Shown here: piece after piece, positions 45,277 through 56,283 of the stretch
How the letters are laid out: each line of letters starts with the position of its first letter
Numbering within the stretch: position 1 is the stretch's first letter
From: Lotus japonicus
Lineage: Eukaryota; Streptophyta; Magnoliopsida; Fabales; Fabaceae
DNA length: 64,000 nucleotides
NCBI RefSeq assembly: GCF_012489685.1
Contig: NC_080042.1
Span: 74,328,566 to 74,392,565 of the forward strand
Reading direction: 5' to 3'
Program-made: the position numbers and the translations under genes
The notes under the pieces: model-generated
Seen by the model: the letters and a program-made list of their open reading frames with translations, nothing else
Databases searched by the model: none
What the model was told of the DNA's origin: nothing

Positions 45277-47502
45277 TCAGATAGTTTCGCCACCTCCTTC
45301 TTTGTTGTTGACATTTCCTTCATCATCTTCTTGGTTTTCTTCTTCCTCTTTTTCTTCTTCTTCATCAACTCTTTCCTCATCCGCGTTATCCGGGCCGATC
45401 AATTTGCCATTAACAATGCGGGCGTAAGGGTCTGTTCCCGTCAAGTTGATCGCCAGGCCAGGATTAAGGAAAGTGACTTGAGTAAGTGCTTTAGAAAATC
45501 CAGCTTCAAACTGATCCAGAACGGAAATTTTCAAGTCAGCGATTTCGGTTTTCATCTGAGAATTTTCTTCAAGCATTTGATTATGCACAGTAGTCAATTG
45601 AGCGCAGTCAGCCTTGATTTTTTCATTTTCCTCATTCAAGGTTTGGAGGGTAGCATTGTTTTCATCAGAGGTTTTCTTCATTTTTTCCAACTCTAAAGCC
45701 AAATCCGCGGCTTTCTTTTCATTCGCCTTGTTCGACTTGTCCAGCAACTTGAGTGTAGCTTTCATTTTTCCAATTTCTTTTTCCTTCTCTTCAACAAGTT
45801 TGGCTGAAGCAAGACCATCGAATCCGGCTGATTCAAGGTCGATCATCTTGGAGATAGCAGCAATCTCCAAGCCCTTTGTCATCATGGCTTGACAAGCTTC
45901 CTTCAAACCTAGTTTCCTCATCTTATCACGGTCCGCCTCGAACACCAGATTTGTTTCCACCAGGGAGTTGAAATCAATTTTGGAGTCCCAAATTGAAGTT
46001 ACATCATCCGAGGATAATTCCTCAAACTCTTTCAGCAAGTTTTTCCAGCAAACGGGTGGGGTGCTTGATGAACAGCCTTTGTTCGCCAACGCAGATTCGC
46101 CTTTGCCCATGAACTTCTCCAGTGAGGTTTGGTTCGAGGCTTTGCTTTTGATAGAGGTAGGATCTTCATTCTTCTTTTTCTTTTTTGCGGGGCGGCCTGA
46201 TTCAGTACCAGAGTGGCTGGTGGCATGTTCGTCCACCGACTTCGCGGGGTTCCTTTTTTCGCGAGCAGCCTGTTGTTCGCGGCGAAATCGAAGGATGTCT
46301 TCTTCAGTTAGGCGAGCCATTGTTCCTGCAAAAGAGTGAGCAAGAGTTAGAACTTGGTAAAGTCTTCTTATGTAATTTAAGGAAGGGGCGAAACAGGTTA
46401 GAATGCCTTACCAACATATTTTTCAACTGCATTTTTAGAGAGAGCAACCATAAAATCTGTAAGGTTTAAGCCTAGGCCAGATAGAAATTTGCAGTCTACT
46501 AATTCCTCGGGGGTAAGAGCATCATCGGGAATTTTGATGATGCTCTCGTATTGGTTCGTCCAATAGAAAGGAAATTTTGGGCTTCCACGCGGCAAAATCG
46601 AAGGATGTCTTCTTCAGTTAGGTGAGCCATTGTTCCTGCAAAAGAGTGAGCAAGAGTTAGAACTTGGTAAAGTCTTCTTATGTAATTTAAGGAAGGGGCG
46701 AAACAGGTTAGAATGCCTTACCAACATATTTTTCAACTGCATTTTTAGAGAGAGCAACCATAAAATCTGTAAGGTTTAAGCCTAGGCCAGATAGAAATTT
46801 GCAGTCTACTAATTCCTCGGGGGTAAGAGCATCATCGGGAATTTTGATGATGCTCTCGTATTGGTTCGTCCAATAGAAAGGAAATTTTGGGCTTCCATCG
46901 GCAAAGTAAAATATGTCTTTGCAAGCATCAGATTCGCGAAGTTTGAAAAATTTACCTTTGAAGTGTTTGTAATGGCTTTTATACAGGGTGAACAATCCTA
47001 GACCCCTAGCGGTGGCGAGTGAGACATATTCGCCCTTCACATTTCGTCCGCATGTTTCAAAGAAGTAAAAAAATTTGTTGCTGGTAGGTATGATGTGTAA
47101 GGTTTGACACAGGACTTCAAAAGCTTTTAAGTAAGCCCAGGCATTACCATGGAGTTGAGTGGGGGCAACGTTCAAAAGGGTTAGAACCGAGCAAGTAAAA
47201 TCAGAGAATGGCAAATCATACTTTAGATCGGAGAACAGACTTTCGAATAAGTAGGTAAAGTTTCGCCCTTGACCATCTGTTTTCCCGAAACAACATGGTT
47301 CATCAGGGGCGCAGGGAATTATGTCCAGGTGGGCATCTAGGTCATCTTTCCTAAAATTATATTTAGTGACTAAGTCGATGACAACTTTTGGGGTGCAAAT
47401 CTTAGAAAATTATTTTTTAATTTTACTAGAAACCCATAGAGAATCAGCAGGAGATGGAATGGTGGAGGCAGAAGCTTCCTTACGAGTACGTTTGGTAGTC
47501 AT
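45277..47502 (-). pseudogene. Antisense two-exon gene in the retrotransposon (Transposase_28-like + coiled coil)
   Basis: On the strand opposite to gag-pol. ATG at 47502-47500; exon 1 runs 47502-46722 and exon 2 46325-45277. Exon 1 ends in a perfect donor (G|GTAAGG), exon 2 follows TTTTGCAG, and the frame is kept (610 codons with stop). Exon 1 encodes a domain like the 'putative gypsy type transposon' family Transposase_28 (PF04195): QLHGNAWAYLKAFEVLC and FFYFFETCG near residues 103-132. Exon 2 begins MARLTEEDILRFRRE, has a basic AKKKKK patch (possible nuclear signal), then about 150 residues of coiled coil and an acidic Glu/Asp-rich tail. It is broken by TAA at codon 31 (47412-47410) and by a 310-bp duplication over the splice junction. 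Antisense ORFs are known in Tat elements such as Retand; function unknown. Confidence 0.8.
46278..46897. repeat. Tandem 310-bp duplication across the antisense splice junction
   Basis: Units 46278-46587 and 46588-46897 are identical except for two substitutions (near 46284/46594 and 46313/46623), both transitions at CG sites. Each unit contains the end of exon 1, the 86-base intron and the start of exon 2, so the locus has two donors (after 46722 and 46412) and two acceptors (before 46635 and 46325). Confidence 0.92.
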
Positions 47503-47915
47503 TTTCAAAGGATTCCTGAATGGAAGAGTTTCAAAGTGTGAGAACAAGAGAAAAAGTAGTTTGAATTTCTGGGTGGAAATGTCAAATTTTGATTTTCTGG
47601 CTAGAAAGGTAGAACATTGTGTTGAGTTTCTGGGTTTAGTAGAGTAAGTTGTTCATGTGAGGCTAAAGTTTTAAAAACAAAAAAGAAATGTAGAAATTAG
47701 AAAGGAGAAGAGGATGAGGTTTACCTGCGAAGGAGAGAAGTTTGAGCGATTTCTGGGATTTTGGTGATGAATGCAGTGGGGTCGTCGAACGTTAAGCAAA
47801 CTTGGTGGAGAAAATAGAAAAATTCATACCGTTGTGGATGGAGAGGATGATAAGGGTAAGAAAAGTGAAAATGAGAGTGTGAGAGAAGGGTAAGAATTTC
47901 GGATCTTATATAGAA
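47503..47915 (-). promoter_or_regulatory. TATA box, leader exon and leader intron of the antisense gene
   Basis: Read on minus: TCTATATAAG at 47915-47906, then a CT-rich leader exon from about 47880 to 47725 ending CTTCGCAG|GTAAAC, a 209-base intron (47724-47516) closing TTCAG, and 13 leader bases before ATG 47502. The arrangement is that of a normal plant gene rather than a by-product of the sense transcript. A long minus frame at 48017-47721 covers the leader exon but is probably not translated. Confidence 0.6.
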
Positions 47916-48519
47916 AGGGGGAGGGGAGATGAAAAGGTGAATTGAATGGTGAGTAAAGGGACGCGTGTCCTCGCGTGTGGGCTGTGTTCGAGGCAAAAGT
48001 TCTGACGTTTGGACCAAAGGGATACGTTGGTCTGAAATTTTTTGAATTTGAAGGGATGTGATTTGTTAAGGGAGAAGTGGTGAGGGGTATTATAGTCTAA
48101 GGACGTGACGTTTCGAGACTAGGTGCGTTTCAGGAGGAGGTATAATTTTTCGTTTAAATTTATAACACTTTATTACATTTATTGCAGCTTTGATGATTGT
48201 GTTAGTGGAATTTCAATATATATGATAGTATTGTAGTATCAAGTTCCCAAAAATATGCAGAAGATCTACTTGATGAACTTAAAGCAGGTAAAGTAATAAT
48301 GATTTCGAAATCTTCCACGGTAAAGGCATGTGAAGTGACAGCTGAGTGGATGTGACAAGATTGGTTCAGCGTGCAAAGATGATATTCATTATGTGTTAGT
48401 TAAGATTTATAAATATTTGAATTTACACGCCTTTATTGACATTTTATGTGATGTAAATTGTTGAGGGCTTATCAAAGACACTTTCGCCTTATACTAAGCC
48501 TTAGTGTCTTGAGGGCTTG

Positions 48520-48745
48520 TGGTCTGGTATGGGCTGATAAATATGTATATTACTTAGGCTGACCGAATCATGTATTAAATGGGCCGGGTAACCCATGATC
48601 CAGCCGGATCAAAACCCAACTATAAATAAAGAAGGACCACCCAAGCGGCAGGGATCCTATCATTTTCACGCATTTTACTCACTTTGTTTACTCTCGCTTG
48701 CTCTCGATATTGGTTAGCCTTAGTCTGCGGTTCCATACCGGAACA
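48520..48745 (+). repeat. 3' LTR of the Tat element
   Basis: About 226 bp, nearly identical to the 5' LTR, preceded by CTTGAGGGCTTG, a weak polypurine tract. Followed directly by the GACCT target duplication. Confidence 0.95.
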
Positions 48746-48750
48746 GACCT

Positions 48751-49471
48751 ACTACTAACATCTTTCTCGATAGTTTAGATGTGTTTTCTCTCTGTTCTAC
48801 CATTTTTGTAACGAAAGTAATAATAATAAATTTTCAGGAAAGCCATGCAGAACCTAAAGATAAACCAATACAATATCGCTAATAAAATAAAGGAAATTTA
48901 TATTTAATTAAGAATAAATGAGAGGTCAATGCAATTTGCGATCTCGCGCAAATGATTTAATAAAGAAATAACAAAGGTAAAGAAATTTTTTTCTAGCATC
49001 AAAGTTGAACCAATTTAATCCAAAGACCCCTTAAAAAAAACAACCATATAATGAATTAATAAAGAAGAGAAAAATTTGCAAAGAAAAAAAGAGTGAAAGA
49101 AGGGAAATGGAGCCCATAGCTGTTCTGGATTGAGGCTCAGCTCAGATCAGAACATTAACTAGCCCACCTTTTCACATTCTGTGCACACTGCACTATCTGT
49201 CATCAACACCCAAACCAAACACACTATACAAATCTGTACTACACTGCATTCATTCATATTCATTCATTTCATTGCATTCATTGCACTCAGTTCACCGCCA
49301 TCTTGTCCCCATCCTCCTTCCACTCACTCACCTATCCAAAAATACCATGCCAATCCCACTTTCCAATATTCAACTCATTTGATAACTCAGATTCTTCATT
49401 CTTGGATCTCACACTTCTCTTCACAATTGGCAAAATCAACAGTTTTTTTGGTGTGCTAAGTTCAAGATCCA
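48751..49471 (+). promoter_or_regulatory. Upstream region of the GAUT gene
   Basis: The retrotransposon sits only 720 bp upstream of the GAUT ATG. A CT/CA-rich stretch (49200-49440) is probably the leader. A clear TATA box was not found. ORFs at 49181-49620 in other frames are shadows of this leader and exon 1. Confidence 0.4.
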
Positions 49472-51522
49472 ATGGCAGTTGCTGCGAGAGGAGGCAGAGG
49501 TGGATCTACCTTCCGTGGCTTCTTCTCGTTCCGGATCTTCATCTCTGCCATGTTTTCTCTCCTTTTCATAGCCACCCTTTCAGTCCTCTTCTCCACAAAT
49601 CCATCCACACCAAACGATGACTCTGTAAGTTCCTCTGTTTTCATGTTTTTTTTTTTGTGTTATGTTGCAAAGACTTAATTTTGATTCAATCCCATTTGCA
49701 AGTTAGTATTTTGGAAACGACCCATTATTGTAGATTCAGTTTGAAGCATAATCCACATGATAATTTGATAAATTGAATGAATTGAACCCTGTGTAACGCA
49801 GGATCTTCCCACGACTGGTAATGCATACGTGCATCGAACATTTTTGGCATTGAAATCTGACCCTCTTAGGACCAGGGTGGATTTGATTCACCAGCAAGCT
49901 AAGGATCACATAACACTAGTGAATGCTTATGCTGCTTATGCTAGGAAGCTCAAGCTTGATATTTCTAGGCAGTTGAAGATGTTTGATGAGTTGGCGCATA
50001 ATTTTTCGGACATTTCATTGAAGCCGACGTATCGCGCTTCGTTGTTTGAGTCGGATGGTCCGATTGATGAGGATGTGCTGAGGCAGTTTGAGAAGGAGAT
50101 TAAGGATAGGGTGAAGATTGCAAGGATGATGATTGTTGAGGCAAAAGAGAATTATGATAATCAGTTGAAGATTCAGAAGTTGAAGGATACTATTTTTGCT
50201 GTTCATGAGTCACTTTCAAAGGCAAAGAAGAATGGGGCACTGGCTAGCTTGATTTCTGCCAAATCAGTTCCCAAGAGCTTGCATTGTTTGGCTATGAGGC
50301 TGATGGGTGAGAAGATTTCAAATCCGGAGAAATATAGGGATGAGGAATCTAAGCCAGAGTTTGAAGATCCTAATTTGTATCATTATGCAATATTCTCGGA
50401 TAATGTGATTGCTGTATCTGTGGTGGTGAGATCTGTGGTGAAGAATGCAGTAGAGCCATGGAAGCATGTTTTTCATATAGTTACAAACAGGATGAATGTT
50501 GCAGCAATGAAGGTTTGGTTTAAGATCAGGCCAGTTGAAGGGGGCGCGTTTTTAGAGATAAAGTCAGTAGAAGAATTCACGTTCTTAAATTCATCATATG
50601 TACCAGTACTGAGGCAACTTGAATCAGCAAAAATCCATCAGCGTTACTTTGAGAATCCAGCTGAAAATGGTACAGATGATGCACATGACATGAAATTTAA
50701 AAGTGCTAAGTACTTGTCCATGTTGGATCACCTTCGGTTTTATTTGCCACAGATGTACCCTAATTTGCATCACATCTTACTTTTGGATGATGATGTTGTG
50801 GTTCAAAAAGACTTAACAGGTTTGTGGAAGATTGATTTGGATGGGAAGGTGAATGGTGCTGTTGAGATCTGTTTTGGCTCTTTCCACCGGTATGCCCAGT
50901 ACTTGAATTTCTCTCATCCTTTAATTAAGGATAGCTTCAATCCGAAAACTTGTGCTTGGGCCTATGGTATGAATATATTTGATCTTGAGGCTTGGAGGCG
51001 TGAAAAATGCACAGAAAATTACCATTATTGGCAGAACAAGGTAAATTTCTTCGGCTTGTACTTATAACATGTAACTTTTTCTTATTAGTATCATAGTGGT
51101 ATACTATGTTAATTTCCTTCTTTGAAGCTATTAATTTGCTGAAACAATTGCCTGAATAATACTTAATATGTTCCTTTGTACAATTGCTAAATGGATTAAT
51201 GTAAAGCTGAAGTCACAAATCTTGTTTGTATTGATTATGATGTCAGAATGAAGACCAAACTTTGTGGAAATCAGGGACGCTTTCACCTGGTTTGATCACC
51301 TTCTACTCCACAACCAAGTCATTGGACAAATCATGGCATGTGCTTGGATTAGGGTACAATCCCAGTATTAGCATGGATGAGATCAACAATGCTGCAGTCA
51401 TTCATTACAATGGAAACATGAAACCTTGGCTTGATATTGCTTTGAATCAATACAAAAATCTCTGGACCAAATATGTGGACAATGATATGGAGTTTGTTCA
51501 GATGTGCAATTTTGGCTTGTAG
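49472..51522 (+). CDS. GAUT9: GAUT9-like galacturonosyltransferase (glycosyltransferase family 8)
   Basis: Golgi type II membrane protein expected to transfer galacturonic acid from UDP-GalA in pectin synthesis. Exons 49472-49624, 49802-51040 and 51247-51522 (GT-AG, all phase 0) give 555 aa, close to Arabidopsis GAUT9. Residues 1-20 are Arg/Gly-rich and about 21-41 form the signal anchor. A stem with Lys/Arg-rich helices leads to the GT8 domain from LYHYAIFSDNVIAVSVVV (about 195). LLLDDDVVVQKD (about 375-386) holds the DxD metal site, and HYNGNMKPW (about 517) is the GAUT signature. The C-terminus FVQMCNFGL matches the family. All key residues are kept. Donor activity of GAUT9 itself is less well proven than that of GAUT1. 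Confidence 0.95.
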
Positions 51523-52929
51523 TTGAGATTAACACACTGCTGTTATAGTATTAGCTTGAGATGGCATGTCCATTGTGGTTTACCATATCCTTTCAGTATA
51601 GGGCATCTCAAGTTAAATGTTGCTTGTCACATAGAAGTTGTGTTGCCATCACGTTTCTTCTAAACTGGGAGTGCCATCTGAGAATTTCATTGTTGATAAT
51701 TTTCAGATGCTAAACAATAATTTTGACAAACTGAATTTGGAAATTGTACACGAAATAGTTTTTTGTATTTTTCTCCTTATATAGTTCGGAGCATATGTAT
51801 CACGTATTTTATTTCTAATGGTAGTTCATGACTCTAATAAATGAGAAGGCACTACTATTTAATTATTTATTCAACACACCTCCTCGTACATGCTATTTTT
51901 TATATGTTTCTGGGCATGCCCTTATCATAAGGAAAGGCCATGTGGAAGCGTACATTGTCTGCACTGCAGGGATTTGTTGCATCTGGTTGATGTATACTGC
52001 ATTTTCAACCAGGGATTTTTATTCTTACAACTTTGAGATAGGTAGTTTTTGTGGCTTAGTTTTTTGGGAATGCTTTGTTTTAAGGAATATGACATTCATG
52101 AATGGATTGGACAGTTCATTTTTCAGGAATATTTAGTAGATGGTTCTGTAGAGGGGTTCTTTTAAATTGATATCTACATTTGTTTTGTTTTCTTCTGTCA
52201 ATCTATTTTTAAATTTTGTATTATTTGGAATCTCTTTTTTCTGTAATATATTCTTCTTACAGTGAATATGGTATCATGTCGTATTTTGTTTGAATATAAA
52301 TGCTTCAGTTACTTGAATATACAGTATGCGGTGTTGCATAAATGACTCTAGGGAACTTTCTTGAATGAGACACCAATCTCTACTTTCAAGTGATGAACAT
52401 TGAACACAGCTTCTTTTTATACCATGCATAAGGTTGGTTACCATGTTCTTAGGCATTGCCTCTTGGATGTCTTCACTTTCAGTTAATAACTGAGAATCAT
52501 GCTTTCTGTGGAGCAAATAAGGATTAGCATTCCCTCAGAAAACAGAACCCAGCTTCAGAGCTCATCCTCCGATGGTGAGGAATTGGTGACTTCAATAATG
52601 CCCTATTGCAAATAGCCTATGATGCTCTGTTTATTGCCCCCGCGTCTTTCTTCGAATTTCCTCTCTCAGTGAGTAATGTTGGTGCTATGCACTGAAATGA
52701 AGGGAGGAAGATGTTGTTGAACTTATAGTAAAATGCCCATTTTGATATACAAACGTACCCAGTACCCTTTCGGCATTGAGGTTGATACCATTTTGTACTG
52801 AGCCAGACGCTTCATGCAGATGTCAATAGTGCCAAAAAAAAGACTGATTTGGGATCTCAAAAGAACCTAACAGGAAATGAGAACTGAGATTTTCTTTCTT
52901 TTTCTGTTTACATATGGATGTTTAGAAGG
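51523..52929. other. 3' flank of GAUT, no further gene
   Basis: The first 250-300 bases are probably 3' UTR. A 102-codon plus frame (51828-52136) and an 80-codon minus frame (52274-52516) show no recognisable domain and are left out. Confidence 0.4.
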
Positions 52930-53081
52930 GGAGCCTAGCTCAATGGTTAGAGTTGCTCTTGCTCAGAGTTGTGGAATCAGGTCATTGCAAATATAAGGTT
53001 GGTTACTATAGATCCTCCAGTGGGTCTACTTTTCCCTAGACCCGTGCATGGTGAGAGCTTTATAGCACAAAGTTGCCCTTT
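52930..53081 (+). mobile_element. Au-type SINE, diverged
   Basis: A 152-bp element starting GGAGCCTAGCTCAATGG (A-box region), with the Au body words AAGGTTGGTTACTATAGA, CCCTAGACCCGTGCATGG and GAGCTTTATAGCACA, and the typical end TTGCCCTTT. The B box is decayed. Au SINEs occur widely in flowering plants including legumes. Recognised from memory of the family's wording. Confidence 0.7.
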
Positions 53082-54466
53082 CTGCATAATTAACAGATAC
53101 TTATTGATTTTATTGTTTTGCTGAAATCAGCAGTTTCACTTTCACTGCCTAGTTCTGGTTTACCAAACAACATGCAGTGTGATTTTTTTTAAAAGTTAAA
53201 AATGCATAAAGAAGCTGTTTCTCTACCCCAAATATGGAAGATCCATAAGCACATTATCATCTCTACTCTCATAAGGTAACTGGAAATGACATGTGATATA
53301 TCAACCTTCCCTCTGCACTCCTTTAGAAAATGAAGATATCTTGCCTAACTGCAGCAACCTGTTACTGAGCAAATACTAGGTTAAGTAGCTTATGTATAAT
53401 CTTTGATATCTCCCTCGTTTTCTCTCCTACACGATAAGTAGCTGGTTGTTGTTGTTGCAAGCCTGCAACCTCCAGCACCATGTGATCTATGTGCCACATG
53501 CTGCTACCTTTTACAGAATTACCAAGACATGTGAAATAACTTCAGATAGAAGATATCTTTTTCTTGTGCTATTATCCAGTTCCATTCCATTCTGCTAGCC
53601 CCACGCAAGACCTCTTTTACTTTTATGTAATGTTTGTTAGCTTCCAGGTCTTACCTATGAAAAGTAAAACCTTGCATGCCCTATTGTTGTGGAGGCTGTG
53701 CTGTGCTGCAAACAACATTGGATAGGATAGAATACAAAATTCTCTTACCAGTTACCACTCAGTGTGTCTAGTGGATGTATTTGAAATTTGATGGATGTTT
53801 TCATCCTTATGGCCTAACTTCTTTTCCCATTTCCTCTTCCCCTAAAGATTCTGAGGTACTTTCCTACTCTTTTCTCCCCCACGCAAGCCAACATCCTTGT
53901 TCAAACACTATTGATTACATGAACATATGAAGTCACTTTTTAGAGCAGTTGGATTTTATGTCATGATCAAGATGTGTTACTAGTTACCAGTTGGACCTTA
54001 TTTTCTGGTTTTTTAATATATTGCAATTCTTTTTGTTTCGACATTAAAGCACCATTTTCATTTTTCACCTCTTTCTAATCTTCTCCTCTTCACCTCCGAC
54101 CTTCGTCGAGTACCTCCGAGCCGAGCACCGCCATCACATCTCCCTCTTCTTTTGCCTCCATCAAGCTCCCCTATCAGTCATTCAGGCCTTTGTTTTCTTA
54201 CTTGAGGGAATCCACTATCCAGGTCTGAGATGAGGACTAAATTGTAATATCATATTTTTAATATTTTTATCAATATGCAATCAATATCCACTATCATGGT
54301 GATTTTTACTCTTGTGTGGTGCAAGACCCAAGGCGCACTGCCCTAAAAGCCACCGGTATTATTAGACATGCTACATCACCCAACTCAATGAATCATAAGC
54401 ATAAATATTAAATAGTGATGGGTTGCCACTTGCCATGGATTTTTAATTAAGATTTTGCTCAATCTA
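53082..54466. other. Intergenic, no gene seen
   Basis: About 1.4 kb. Nothing beyond CT-rich patches (54060-54180). Confidence 0.35.
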
Positions 54467-54971
54467 GGGCTCGTTTAGTGGTCAAGATACGATAAGAATG
54501 TCCTATAGGATAGCTTAAGTGGTAGGAGTTGGAGGACATATGAGTTGGGTAGGGGAGGTCCATGGATCGAATTTTGGCGGGCGCAATTTATCTTTCCGAT
54601 GTACCAAAAAAAAGATATGATAAGAACATGATATGATAAATGATTAGATAAGGACATGATATGATAAGAGCAAGATAGATTCTTATCATATCCTACGTTT
54701 GAGGTGGACAAATATTGATTGAATATGATATAAACAATGAAAAATGTATCAAATTTTTCTTTAAAATAAAAAATTCATAATATTCATGAGCGGCTATCAT
54801 ATCTTGTCAAGATAATTTCTATCATAACTCTCTCATCAGGTAACTTTTACACATGATAGACAAGATAGAATAAGAGATATGATAATGTTATCTTATCTTG
54901 TTGGTGTAACAAACAACATATTAAAGCAGTTATCATATCTTGTGTGTTTATCATGTCCACCAAACGGTCCC
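54467..54971. mobile_element. TIR MITE (hAT-like ends) carrying a nested SINE
   Basis: Inverted ends GGGCTCGTTTAGTGG and CCACCAAACGGTCCC flank an interior full of GATATGATAAG/CTTATCATATC words that can fold back on each other. No convincing 8-bp target duplication, so superfamily placement is tentative. It is split by the SINE at 54501-54612. Confidence 0.55.
54485..54630 (+). mobile_element. tRNA-derived SINE with target duplication
   Basis: A 112-bp SINE (54501-54612) with A box TAGCTTAAGTGGTAGGAG, B box GGATCGAATTTTG, a short body ending TTTCCGATGTACC and an A tail. Flanking copies AGATACGATAAGAATG (54485-54500) and AGATATGATAAGAACATG (54613-54630) are the target-site duplication. Confidence 0.75.
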
Positions 54972-55310
54972 TTAAAGTCTAATAAGACGCACCATTAAAA
55001 TATTATTGAGCAAACTGGCCATTCACTTGTTGCTTATGTTTTTACCTAATAACGTTAATATAAAACAAAGACTGGTGAGATCACTCGTGAGCTACCTCTA
55101 CCATTGAAATTGAAACCAAAGACCTTGCTTGATTCCTTGGAGCATCTCCACCTACCCCAATTTTTTGCTACACAACATTGACCCGCTGATTTCATACGAA
55201 AGTGCTTCTTTTTCTTTGTCCAAAAAGGTTGGTGGCTGCGGTTGGTGTATCCAATAGCAAATTGTAGCGTTCACTGTACTTACATATTATATAATAATAA
55301 TTCTGTACTT
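54972..55310. other. Intergenic, no gene seen
   Basis: AT-rich DNA leading into the PGD promoter. Confidence 0.35.
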
Positions 55311-55314
55311 ATTG

Positions 55315-56283
55315 CTCCTTTTATATATGCATACTACATTCTCTGGCATACCCAGATCTCAATTTTCTTCAATTTCATTTACAAACCAGGTTTGCCTTTC
55401 GAAAGTCTGGTTCTTTTTATGTACATGAGTCACTATTGACTATTGAGTTTGTGGTGTATTATTTGTGATAATTGAACTTTACCTGCATCTTTTACTGTTG
55501 TTTTGTTGCTGATCTGGATTTCTTTTCTAATTTCTTTCTGATTAATGGTTTTGATGATGGGATCAGTTTGTTGGGCATGGTCTTGGTAGTGCTTGTTTGA
55601 ATGCAGTGGATGTAGTTTCTTCTTGCAATGTTTGATTTGTTAGATTACACTATATAGTAGTAATATTTGATTTTAAAATTAAAAACAGAATAATGGAGTT
55701 GTGGTTGTAGATGAAAAACTAGTGTGTTTGATTGCAATTAGCATATTGGATTGTTGTGTTTTTTTATTTTTTGCCTGCTTTGAAGCCTTGCCCTTGTTTG
55801 ATATGTGCAAATCTTGGAAGGAAACTATAAACTTGTTTGGTAGTTGAGGTTGATAGTTGATACTTGATACTTATCTTTTGGATAGGTAAAGAGCAAATTA
55901 TCTTTGTTGGGTGAACTTTACACACCTTAACTCCATTACTAGGTGAAGGAATTCTAGTATTTTGACTCTATATCTCTGACCATTTGGAAATCTCACTTTC
56001 TGAGGGCAAAGTCTAGTAATCAATCATAATACCTTTTTGTCTCTGAATTTTAGAATTAGAGGACTTCTCTTTTCCCCTGTCTTTATTCTTGGAATATGTT
56101 TTTGTATAGGTAATACAAAGTGTACTTTATAGAGGTTCTTATTCATGGTCTGTTGATGCCCCCAATCAAGTTCCAATTGTCTTAATTTATTGTAGTTCAG
56201 AGCTTTTGTTTTCCTTCAGAAACTAGAAGCTCATCCTATGTTTTTTTACATGTGAATTCTCGAACATGAACAGGAAATAAATC
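55315..56283 (+). promoter_or_regulatory. Promoter, leader exon and leader intron of the PGD gene
   Basis: TTTTATATATGC (about 55318-55330) is a likely TATA box. A leader exon ends at 55389 (CCAG|GTTTGC) and a 5'-UTR intron of about 880 bases runs to AACAG at 56273, eleven bases before the ATG. Its T-rich wording (TTTGATTT, TTGATCTGG-like) fits leader introns that enhance expression, which is inference. Confidence 0.55.

Larger units (their letters stand above)
38654..48750 (+). mobile_element. Complete Ty3/gypsy LTR retrotransposon, Tat lineage
   Basis: A 10.1-kb element (38659-48745) with LTRs of about 225 bp (TG...CA) that differ at about three bases plus one possible indel. It is flanked by a perfect 5-bp target duplication GACCT (38654-38658 and 48746-48750). 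PBS for tRNA-Lys, an intact gag-pol frame, then a 4.3-kb 3' region with an antisense gene. The archaeal-type second RNase H places it in the Tat group. At the often-used rate of 1.3e-8 per site per year, about 1.3 per cent LTR divergence means roughly half a million years. It is short-LTR and lacks the pre-gag ORF of Ogre. Confidence 0.95.

Noticed and set aside
45331..46469. Plus-strand ORFs opposite the antisense coiled-coil exon
   Set aside because: Phe/Ser-rich translations are the mirror of Glu/Lys-rich coiled-coil codons.
47721..48017. Separate 98-residue minus-strand protein
   Set aside because: It overlaps the TATA box and the inferred leader exon of the antisense gene and has low-complexity composition.
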